A stretch of 64,000 nt of DNA from Isoetes taiwanensis (lineage: Eukaryota; Streptophyta; Lycopodiopsida; Isoetales; Isoetaceae). Every line of letters begins with the position of its first letter. Within the stretch, counting starts at the first letter, position 1. This document shows positions 55,000-64,000 of this stretch, in pieces. Under the pieces are notes generated by a model, which was not told where the DNA came from, did no database searches, and saw only the letters and a list, made by a program, of their open reading frames with translations. A program made the position numbers and the translations under genes. The DNA lies in NCBI GenBank assembly GCA_021234155.1, contig JAJEKV010000027.1, forward strand, positions 124,001 to 188,000, written 5' to 3'.

Positions 55000-56794
55000 A
55001 AAATGAATGGCAGAAGGTACCTTGACTAGATTTGCGGCCGGAGCCAGAGGAGTGGATGACGACGCTGCTTGCTGAGGTCGTTGTTGTTGAGGTGGCCGTG
55101 GTGGCTTTCTCAGAACAGGACGTGGGCCTTGTTTGCCATTGGCAACCCACAACTGATAAGCCGTGAGTCGTACTGAAGCAGTTTGATTTGTTCCTGGGAG
55201 TTGAACTTGGACTTGAGGAAGCTGAGGGTAGGCAGTGGTGGTATGACCCCATTCTTGGCAGTGGTAACACTGAGCCTTAGAAGGATCAAAAGGTTGACAG
55301 GGACCTTGACCTCGAGACTGCTAAGGTTGCTGAGATTGTTGATACTGTTGAGGTTGTTGAGCTTGATATTGCTAAGGCGGATATGATTGTTGCTGCTGGG
55401 GCGTGATTTGCACCTGGAAAACCATTTTCTATCGGAAGGGTGTCGGATGAGAACGAGTACACTCTTTCGTGGCGTGATTGCACATGTTGCACCGTTTACA
55501 ATGAGGAGGACCATTGGTGGAGTTGCATTCATTGGCAAGATGTCCTTGATATTTACAGATGTGACACTAGATCTGTGTGCGTTGACGGGCCGGCTGTTGA
55601 GGCTGAACCGCACTCTGAGGAACCATGACGGGAGGCATGAAAGGCAGTTCCCTGAGGGCAACACCTCGTGAGGAGACATTGACTGAGTGGTTGACTAGTT
55701 CGATAGCCTGCTCCAGGGTCTTGGGTCGCAGGTACTCAGTCATGAGACGGATGGCAGGAGGAAGACCTTGCAGAAACCAGACAAGAATCTGGCTTTGCGT
55801 GGGGTACTCCTGGAGCTTGCTGACCAAAATGTGAAGACGATCCGCAAAGTCAGGGGCAAACTCCGTGGGCTGTTGCTGAAGATCATTGAGTTGCTTGAGC
55901 AGAAGTTGGTCATCGTCTGTGGTGCCATAATGAGAAAGAAATGCAGTCTTCATTTCTTGCCAGTTTTGTTTCCAATGGCTTTTGTTGGCCATGAGCCACT
56001 GATGGGGGGCACCTCGCAGCGTGGTGGAAAAGATATGGAACTTGAGTTGAGGTTGAGCGTGGCCATTGAGGATAGCCAATGCCTTAAATTCCTCCATGTG
56101 AGCTTGGGCACTCTGATCCAGAGGCTTGCCTTTAGTATTGCCGAAGGTAGGATATGTCAGCTTCAGATTGTGAATAGGAGATGGAGGCAGAACTGGTGCA
56201 TAGACAGGTGGAGCATAAGCAGGAACATAGCTTATGGGATGGAACGCTGTGGGCTGAGAACAAGGTGGCATAGGAACAAAAAAACCCGGAGGGCCAGAAA
56301 GTGGAGCATCCTGTGGCGAAGGACCATGAGAGCCCTCCTCATTAAGCTTGAGATCTGTAAGATTGTAAACAGGAAGGGCGTGTTAGAAAGATGGGGAAGT
56401 CTGATATTCATGGACGTGGGGAGGGCCAAAAGAGACATGTGGATAGCCCATCCCCGCAGGGGGAGAGGAAGGTTGCGAAGGCAGGGGAGTATGACCAGAA
56501 GGAATATGAATGTAGGTGCTTTTCCGGAGTTTGAAAATAATGAGGAGTGGGCTGAACGGGGGTATGATGGGGCGACTGGGGTTGAGAGCAATGCTTACAC
56601 ACAGGGGGAGACCATGGTCGAGAATGAACACGAGGAGTAGGCGGTGCCGACTGTGCTCTTGAACGGACACGACCTCCCTCAATATCATAATCAGTGTCAT
56701 ACATATCTCGAGCAGCTTCGCGACGCTGATGGCGCTCTAGACGAGCCGCCGTTTGGCAAAGAAGTTCTTCAGGAGTGAAAGCACGAGCAGACAT
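55000..56794 (-). pseudogene. Gag of the LTR element with zinc knuckles
   Basis: N-terminal block from ATG 56794 (MSARAFTPEELLCQTAARLE), then the capsid block 56271-55567 with LTYPTFGNTKGKPLDQSAQA, LRGAPHQWLM and the conserved gag helix FLSHYGTTDDDQLLLKQLND. After a stop the sequence carries CHICKYQGHLANEC and CKRCNMCNHATKEC (55570-55450) and a third knuckle CYHCQEWGHTTTAY near 55260. A stop at 56392 and others break the frame, so the copy is probably inactive. Confidence 0.75.
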
Positions 56795-56841
56795 AGTGAA
56801 GAGAAGGAAAGAAGAAAGATCAGACCCGGCAGCGGTGATAG

Positions 56842-57170
56842 TGTTTAGGGTCTAGGTTCGGGAGCTCCTATAAGACAGTCCTCTGTGAAGACCCTTGGAT
56901 CAAACAGGAGAATCCTTGCTGTGTCACGCGGGATTTTGCAAAAGAACAAGAAGCGAGAAACAGGAAAGAAAAACAACAACAGAGAAGATAATGATGCTTG
57001 ATATCACTGAGTGTACATGAGCTCTCGGAAAATGAGAGAAAGACTAGAGACAAGGACTGAACGGAGGGGGTCTGCTGCCTGATGCTTGACCTTGACCTGG
57101 TGGTGTCTTATTTCTGCCTTGATCCGTGGTGTGCATGAATAGTCCTGTACCAGGACGTACAGGACTAACA
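56842..57170 (-). repeat. 5' LTR, internally deleted
   Basis: 329 bp. Same ends as 51114-51677 but lacking about 235 bp of its middle. The shared parts differ at only a few bases, so the insertion is fairly young. Confidence 0.88.
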
Positions 57171-57177
57171 GTATATT

Positions 57178-60100
57178 TTAAGCTGCAGCATTAATCCAAT
57201 TGATATCATAGTTAATCTGCTTAATCACAGCTTCCGGATGCGTAATTTTAAAATTGAAAATGAAGTTATTACACCCTTTCCAAATCCTCCATAACAGGAT
57301 GTAAATCCTCCAGTCATTTGGGTTCTCCAGCATAAAGAAGTCCAGAGAGCTCATTAAAGAGAGGTTATAGCCTAATATATTAGAGGCTAACTCGAGCACC
57401 CATTCGGACCATATGCAGGTCCAAAAAAGGTGATCTTCGTCCTCCCTCTGCCTCAAACACATGGGGCATGTCATCTGCAACCTATAACGCTTCTGCTTCG
57501 TTGCCAGCTCTATGCCATAATTGCCACATAAAGGATTTAATCTTGGGATAAATTGGGTTGGTCCACATAAACATCAAATACCTGGAGCACCTATTAGCCG
57601 CTATTTGCCATTTGATATGTATGGAAATACTCTGCTTTCTCATGAGGTATCTGTAGGCTATCCTAACCGTGAAGCCTATTATACCATTATGATTCCAATT
57701 GAATTCCTCATTGGACCATCTGCCGTGAAGGAGCGAGGTACAGATGTTATTATATAGGATTTCACAGTTCTCTCCTTCTTCAGCTAAGATCGATTCCCCG
57801 AAGGGGATGACACCATGCTCGTTGAACAAATCCCTAATGAGAAGAATCCCTTTGGTACTCCAAAGCCTGGCTTGATCTGGAAAATGACAAGCTAAACACA
57901 GAGAAGGGTCGTTAGTAATAAGAGCAGGATTTCAAAAAATGGATTGATCCATGGAAAGCCCCTCCTTCCAAGTAAACATACCTTTAAGTGAATTCCAAGT
58001 CTTAATCCACTTCTTAATCAAAGCTGGGATGGAATTGGGGACAGTAAAGGGAAAGTAAATAGAGTGGGGCAGAACCAATCTAAGCTGCCTCCAGCCAAAG
58101 GACAGACATTTGCTTAGGTAATATCTTATAATAATGGAAATCGAGTGCTTGATCTGATTGTAAGCCGCCTTATAGAAATATTTAGTTTTAAGAGCTATAC
58201 CCTGTTTTTCAATATTAATAACCCCTAATCCACCATTTTTCTTCTTCTTGCAGCATTCTTCCATAGCAACTGGAGTCCAGCATCTCCTGTTCTGCCCAGA
58301 AGAAATATCTACCTATGATACTTTGAAGCTTGGTAGACACCTTTTTGGGAGTCAGAATCACAGAAGACTGATAAACATGAGAGGAAGAAATTACAAAATT
58401 TGCAATGATGGCACGGCCGTGCTTAGATATGTATTTAGAATTAAGGCTATCAACCTTCCTTTGGAACTTCTCGATAATATCATTCCAAATATCAGAGGGG
58501 CTGCCTTTTAAAGCATAAGGAATACCTAAGATTTTAGAAGCGCTGATGGGAAGGATATATTTACAGCCCAAGAGAGCAGCCGTTTGCTCCCCCTTTACCT
58601 GATCCTTGGCCAAAACCTTCGATTTGATGGGGTTAATGTTACAGCCCGATGAATCCCCAAAATTCTCCAAAATAGTCTGAGTGTTAATAATAGACTGGCA
58701 GGAAGGTGTCATCTGCAAAATGACCATTCAAAATCTGATCCATCTCACCATTATCTTGGAGGTTGAGGCCCTGGATCAGGTTAGTTTTTTTAGCTTCCTC
58801 CATCTTACCATGGAGGGCTTCCATAATAATCAGGAAGAGAAAGGGGGCAAGAGGACATCCCTGCTTGACTCCTCTTTTCAGGGGGAAGAAGGGACTACAC
58901 TCCCCATTGATCAGGACCGAGGATATAGAATTAATAAGAATAGCTCTAAAGATAAAATTTACCTCGTTGGAGAAGCCCAGGTCGCGGCAGCACTTAAAAA
59001 GGAAGTTCCAACTTACTGTATCAAAAGCTTTGGTAATATCAAGCTTGATGAGGGCTATGTCCTGTTTAGAATCCTTGGCCCAGTTCAACCCAATAATGGC
59101 TGTCACCATATTATCAAGAATGAATCTGTCCTTAAGATACGCTGCCTGAGAGGAACTGATTATTTTGTCCAACACTGGTTTGAGCCTCCTGGCTATAGTA
59201 CCCGAAATCAGCTTGTAAATCATATTGGATAAGGATATAGGCTTGTAACCCGAGAACGAGATGGACATATCGACCTTAGGAATCAATGTGATGAAGCTAG
59301 TGTTAATTCTGGCATCTATGCACTTTTGATTTCTAAATTCATTGGCTAAGCAAGTGATGCTGTCACCAAGAATAGGCCAGGCCTTAATGAAAATTTGACA
59401 GGAAGACCATCTGGCCCTGGAGTCTTGCCTTTATCCATCTCTCAGGCAATTTGAAGAAGCTCAGCATTCGGTAAAAGGCCTATCAATATGGGCATTATCC
59501 TCGTTGGTAATCTTAGCCTAAAGATTTATGAATCTGTCCATGATATCTTGATGGCAATCCTGATTGGTACCATTATATTGGTAAAATGCTCTGCAGCAGC
59601 CTTTTCGCAGATTCTCCTCTATGATAAATTCGTCCCCTACTTTAATATCAAAAATATGGTTCCTTTTGGTCCTTCCTTTTTCCTTAACAAAGAAAAATTT
59701 CGAGCTGCATCTTTCGTCATCTCTAATTTCTCTGATCTTGGCTTTCAGCCTCCAACCCTGAGCAATTCTAATCTCCTCTCTCTCAATTTCAGCTATAATA
59801 TTGTCCTTTGTTTCCTATAATGCATGGGGAAGGGAATCCCTTAAGTTCTGCAATGAGGCCATCTTCTGTCTGTGAATGTCTTTGCCCCACTCCTTGAGCC
59901 AATTCTTAATTGCCTTGGAGATTGTAATCCACCAAAACATCCATCCAGAGACTCCCATAGGTTTGGAAAATCTGGAGATAACCTGCTGCAACCTATCCAT
60001 GAAGTCATCCTGGTCCAGAAGGCCTGTATTTAGCTTAAAATACGTGTTTTTCCTCTTAACATCATTCAGAACCAAGATTGTCAGTTGTTGGGGGTTGTGA

Positions 60101-60790
60101 TCAGAAAGGGTATACCCTTCCAAGTTGACTACCCTATTACTATAATTCCAAAGATTTTCTGAGAGATAGAACCTGTCATGAAGGCATAGGATAGGGTCAT
60201 TTCTTTTGTCAGTCCAGCTGTAGGAATTAGGTCTCGTTCTTGCCAGCAACAGATTATGGCCCTGAATGAGATCCCTCCATGAATTCTTTTCCTAAGCACC
60301 CAAAGGCCTTAAATTCTTATTTTTCATAAAATCATTAGTGACCATGTTAAGATCCCCTCCTAAAATACACTCCTCGAAATCCAGATTATCTAAACTATTT
60401 CTTACAATATTCCAAATCCCAACCCTATCCCCAAGATTGTTGTAGGCATAGATGTTAACTAAAGCTAGCCTAGTCCTAAAAATAGTACACTAGAGAATCT
60501 GCCACCTACCATCCCTGCCATTAATCATATAAAAATTAGACATATTAAGATTATTCTTCCAAGCTATAGCAATTCCTGCAGAAGAGTCATTAGCAGGGAT
60601 AGATCATAGATTAAAATCAGGGGGGAGAGTTCTACTAATCATAACCTGATGGTTGGAGTCATGAATCTTATGCTCCTGAATAAAAAAGATGTCGGGATTA
60701 AGGGAGGAGGGGCACACTTTTAATCTATCCCTTTTAATACTATTATTTATACCCTAGAGATTTCAGGTTATACAGTTAATCTTCTTGTCC
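57178..60790 (-). pseudogene. LINE ORF2: endonuclease, reverse transcriptase, zf-RVT
   Basis: From the N-terminus on the minus strand: apurinic-type endonuclease (PDIFFIQEHKIHDSN, GIAIAWKNNLNM, LGGDLNMV, LEGYTLSDHNP with the SDH motif), then RT with YKPISLSNMIYKLISGTIAR, motif A LIKLDITKAFDTVSW, motif B GVKQGCPLAPFLF and motif C HFADDTFL (58684-59286), the thumb and linker (58727-58215, 57829-57482), and the C-terminal zinc finger CPMCLRQREDEDHLFWTC. Stops and frameshifts occur in every segment, including near the start codon. Typical plant L1 layout. Confidence 0.85.
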
Positions 60791-61310
60791 ATTAATATCT
60801 ATACTTCCCTACCACCTTCCCAGCCTGGATGGTGGATTTCCTTAGGCTAGCTCTGCTAGGTTTTGAGTAGAATTTCTTCTTTCCTCTTCCCCTCTTTCTA
60901 TCAACCAATCCAACTATTTTCTTTAGTGTCTAAGAGGTCTTCAATCTTTTGCTCAAGATTAGTTACCTCCCATTGCTGAGGAAAGTCCGGGAGCTTGGGC
61001 AGAGAGAGAATGGTATCTTCTGTATCAATTTTAATAGAGAGGTTAATATTCTCAATCATAACCACCATACCTTTGTCAATGTTGACCCTCATCTGATCGA
61101 GCTGATCCACAGGAAAGTGAGAATTGATAGTTGGGGTATTATTCAGCTCATGCTTGATTGGCTCCTGGTCTCATGAGATGGTGCTGCAATCACCCTTCTC
61201 CTCCTTATTATGCTTTGGGATCCAGACCTGCTTATAGCCATGCTGGTTTATAGGCTCCTTCCTGTTCTGCTGTTTCTGACTGTATGACTTGGCAGATTCC
61301 CTGTTCCCCA
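60791..61310 (-). pseudogene. LINE ORF1 C-terminal remnant
   Basis: YKQVWIPKHNKEEKG followed after a stop by DQLDQMRVNIDKGMVVMIEN and KIEDLLDTKENSWIG, ending at 60901, about 110 bp before ORF2. Plant L1 ORF1 proteins often carry a VWVPK-type motif after the zinc knuckle. The knuckle and RRM are missing: the element is 5'-truncated or rearranged here. Confidence 0.5.
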
Positions 61311-62425
61311 TCTATGGGTATGTTTTCATAACATTTTGTTATGTCACATACAAATAAGTCATCGATTTTATTTGGTAGATTTATGGCTAGATCATAGATA
61401 GAATTTATGATCCATGAGGCTTTTATTTCATGTTGGCTCTCATTATTAAATTCTCTACATCTTTCATTACATATTCTTGGCCATATTTCCACTACTGTAT
61501 TTAATCCAGCAGCAATTAAAGAAGCTAGATCAGAGAAAATACTTTTGTGCGCATTGGTTATCCATCTGTACTCTCTTTTGTGGGCCTCAAGCTTTCTATG
61601 ATCAGGTCATTTACTAGAGCTGCTATATCAAATTCAATCTGTTCAACTATCATGCTTTCAGTAAAGTTTGTCTTCACAAAATCAGGTCCTTCAAGCCTCT
61701 TATATGCCTCAGCTCTAATATGGTATGGACATATAAAGGACGGGTTGTTAGCCGCCTTGTCTACACCAGATATGTAGAAGTTACTTTTAAGCCACTCTAT
61801 ATTTTTTATTACTTCAGCATCTTCAATCATAAACTTAGTCATGTTACCCCTGTTGTTGTTAACTGCTTCGACGGCCAAGATTTCTGATACCAACAGAATT
61901 TCTGCTTTGCTCTTATTAATCAGATCCAAATCCTTCTCATTAAATGAGAATCTATGCAGGGAAAAGAACTGATCTATGGTGATCTTTAGTTCCTTCTTAA
62001 ACAATGGGATAGAGAATGGGTGGTCGGGTATATGGTTAAGACACATGCTAAACAGATTTCTAAGTGCCTTATGATGCACTATGCTGATGTCTGTGGTCCT
62101 GATGTGTCCTACTTCCTGGTCAATGAATTTCGCTAAAGTAGGATTGCCACAAGGGCATTTCATACTGTCATCTTTAGCAAAGACCATTTTGGGTTTATAA
62201 AATATTGCTTTAAGATTACTTACATACTTCCAACCAAAGGTTAGAATCTTCGTATATCCTAATACCTTTGTTCCCAAAGTACTTAAACAGTACCTGCTCA
62301 AAAACTTTATTGAACTTCACTTTGCTAACCATTTTAGAGAAAAATGAGAAGTGGATGTATTTCTTATTCTGTTTTCCTTTTGTGGTTACTAGAATCCAAT
62401 CGCCATCATCTCCAAGTGTCGTCAT
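61311..62425 (-). pseudogene. Penelope-like reverse transcriptase, N-terminal half
   Basis: Candidate exon 62425 to about 62230 (DWILVTTKGKQ ... IYEDSNLWLEV, donor TAT-GTAAGTAA). A second block follows with KCPCGNPTLAKFIDQEVGHI and TTDISIVHHKALRNL, then LKSNFYISGVDKAANNPSFI (the DKA-x-N-F motif typical before Penelope-like RTs). After one base shift near 61590 comes EAHKREYRWITNAHKSIFSD (HK..yR.I motif), and near 61360 motif A DLFVCDITKCYENIPIDGEQ. The remaining RT motifs (B, C with DD) and any GIY-YIG nuclease are missing, cut off by the LINE sequence from about 61310. Distinct from the LINE RT. Confidence 0.5.
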
Positions 62426-64000
62426 TCTCCTTATCTGTGAGAAAGTATATTGTATATGTCATGATCACAAGGATCAAATGGTATGTAATGCCTATGTAGG
62501 CATTTGAGAACTAGAGTCTAAATGCAAACTAACCCCCAGTACAAGAGTTTTTATGGACAATATCCTAGTAAAACGAACTTTATTTTCAAAAGATACTACT
62601 TCAGTAAAACACAACCAATCATTGAAACTTCATTATAGACGAAAATAGTAAAGCATAACCTTTAAAGATTTGGATCACAGAAATCAAACTGGTAGTATAG
62701 TTACTTACTTACTTACTTCACTAGATATAGGCTGCATGGTGATGTCTCGAGGGCTCTGCTTTTCTCCATATCCTTAGCCTTAGTGACTGATCCTCCATCA
62801 TTGATACTAGTTTCCTCCAGGTTAATGACATCAGTTCCATAATTGTCAGATGCTTTTGACAGAGTTGGTTCAGAGCCCCTATATAGTTTTGGAGGCATAA
62901 TTATGGAGCCATCCGGACTGTCTGGTTTGCTTGACCTTTTCCTATTCCCATTGTTGCAATTGTCGCCTTTTGCATTAAATTGTTGCTGTTTACTGATCAG
63001 GAATTTGATTGGTTTGACTGTCTTCTCTAGAATGTCAGTGAGTTTGGTACCTCCAAACTCAGCACTCAAATCAACGTTAGCATTTTCAGAGAACTTGACT
63101 GTCATCTTCATGAGTATATCCCTTACCCTGAGTTATCCTAAAAAGGCAATGATAGCATTCTTGAAGGGCTTTGTAGACATGACTGATGTAAAAAATGCAA
63201 ACCTGACTGGGATAGCCTGATCGGGAAATGCTTTGTCCAAGTTATTCATGAGGTACCATATAGCATGGTCCAGCCAAATTATAGTATCAGGACAGTCACC
63301 ATTTTCTTTTGCCATCTTGTCACATTTGCATTTAACAAACGGGCAAAAAGTCCTCCACATTTTCTTGATAAAGAATTTGTGTCTCCTTTCATCAATTCTT
63401 GCTTGATGTGCTTTTTGACCAATAAAAATCTGTTTACTGTTGCTGCATGTAAGCCCAAGGAACTTAGCTGAAAATGGCAGAGTTACCTCAAGTTTATCAA
63501 CACTACGGATGAAGTTGTCTGCGTCATTATATGCATCGGTCATTTCGTTGTCATGGACAGATGCCAGACTTTTTCAAGCTTCCATTGAGATAGGTGCAAG
63601 TACTCCCAAGTTTTTGCTCATCCATATTGCTTGCTTATATTGTCTTCCATGCGATTCAACTTCCCTGGGTGTCATGATGGGAAACCTCCCGCAGTTAAAG
63701 AAGTGTAACATATTAATGGGCAATCTTTCCTCCACAACCTCAATCCTCTCGGCTATGATAGCGTTGTCAGCAAACCCGAATGCTGCCTTTTGTTCATCTG
63801 TTAACATGTCAATGTTAAACAAACAATTGGATACATGAGCATTGGGAGCTACCATGCTCTGCGTCACAGGGGGAGTCCTGACTCTTCTAGCCGTATTGGC
63901 TGAGGGAAAGGAGAATTTTACTCCGTTGGCCCTTTCTAGGGCAGTTAGGCTCTTAATGAAAATCCTTAGATTGCTGGCTTCTCTTTCAGTTGCATTGATC
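62426..64000 (-). other. Upstream exons or ORF of the Penelope-like gene, running off the window
   Basis: Three successive minus-strand frames, 63867-63574, 63543-63133 and 63111-62713, read as one protein with a few interruptions: FGFADNAIIAERIEVVEERL, SVDKLEVTLPFSAKFLGLTC, FCPFVKCKCDKMAKENGDCP and a basic stretch GNRKRSSKPDSPDGS. A GTGAAGTAAG donor near 62716 and a CACAG acceptor near 62434 suggest an intron joining it to the RT part. No family recognised. A (CTTA) simple repeat lies at 62701-62716. Confidence 0.4.

Larger units (their letters stand above)
51114..57170 (-). mobile_element. Non-autonomous Ty3/gypsy-type LTR retrotransposon
   Basis: Two LTRs (51114-51677 and 56842-57170), both TGTTTAGGGTC...GGACTAACA on the plus strand, with the 5-bp duplication GTATA at 51109-51113 and 57171-57175. 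A polypurine tract (minus TTTGGTGGGGGGGAG) touches the left LTR, so coding is on the minus strand. Inside: gag with zinc knuckles, then directly an RT thumb plus RNase H, then two extra ORFs. Protease, RT palm and integrase are absent, so movement would need help from another element. Confidence 0.9.
46509..61310 (-). mobile_element. L1-type LINE, interrupted by two later insertions
   Basis: Minus-strand non-LTR retrotransposon: a poly(A) tail (21 T on the plus strand, 46509-46529), 3' untranslated sequence (46530-46695 and 50771-51113), ORF2 (57178 to about 60790) and an ORF1 remnant (60901-61310). A pogo element (46697-50768) and an LTR element (51114-57170) sit in its 3' part. Without them it is about 4.7 kb. 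The 5' boundary near 61310 is where sequence changes to another RT gene. I found no target duplication. Confidence 0.75.

Overview
The window comes from the nuclear genome of a land plant, most likely a seed-free vascular plant such as a fern or lycophyte. The evidence is one intact, intron-containing gene for a chloroplast rubredoxin of the RBD1 type, several broken pentatricopeptide-repeat (PPR) genes with the MYGKCG repeat style common in ferns, and dense, nested transposable elements (a chromovirus, an L1-type LINE, hAT, pogo, a DUF7869 element, and probable Penelope-like and Rep-encoding elements). No rRNA, tRNA or CRISPR array was recognised.

Left part, 1-25.1 kb. A broken PLS-class PPR gene (798-3654, minus) and a 350-bp Tourist-like MITE (4320-4669) come first. 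A minus-strand Ty3/gypsy chromovirus follows, from its LTR at 5023-6229 through chromodomain, integrase, RNase H and reverse transcriptase (RT) to protease and gag near 25.1 kb. It is split inside RT by a DNA transposon at 9420-23291. That transposon has 25-bp terminal inverted repeats (22 of 25 identical) and a 4-bp target duplication, ATGG. Removing it with one ATGG restores the RT reading GAPILFVKKKD. Inside it sits a complete hAT transposon (9769-15292, 8-bp duplication TATGCAGT) with a four-exon, apparently intact 806-residue transposase.

The 9420-23291 element is the main discovery. It encodes, divergently, a DUF7869 protein that looks like a DDD transposase (plus strand) and a decayed multi-exon gene (minus strand) that reads as a ParB/sulfiredoxin-like domain plus a beta-class DNA N6/N4-methyltransferase (motif IV ADLPYG, motif I VLDAFSS). 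Introns of that gene carry arrays of a long palindrome with core TGTATTCCGGAATACA. A eukaryotic TIR transposon carrying a bacterial/phage-type DNA methyltransferase is not something I know to be described.

Centre, 25.1-46.5 kb. A GC-rich island encodes a Rep-like single-strand HUH endonuclease (HLH, YCLK) without helicase, resembling the recently named Replitrons, followed by a Helitron 3' end (28195-28222, minus). A gene-poor stretch follows, with relics of PPR, NusB and pectate lyase genes, then the intact rubredoxin gene (44716-45746, minus).

Right part, 46.5-64 kb. A minus-strand L1-type LINE (poly(A) tail at 46509-46529, ORF2 to about 60.8 kb) is interrupted twice: by a pogo element (46697-50768) and by a non-autonomous LTR retrotransposon (51114-57170, duplication GTATA) that lacks protease, RT palm and integrase but carries two extra ORFs. 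Beyond the LINE, 61.3-64 kb holds part of a spliced gene with a Penelope-like RT.
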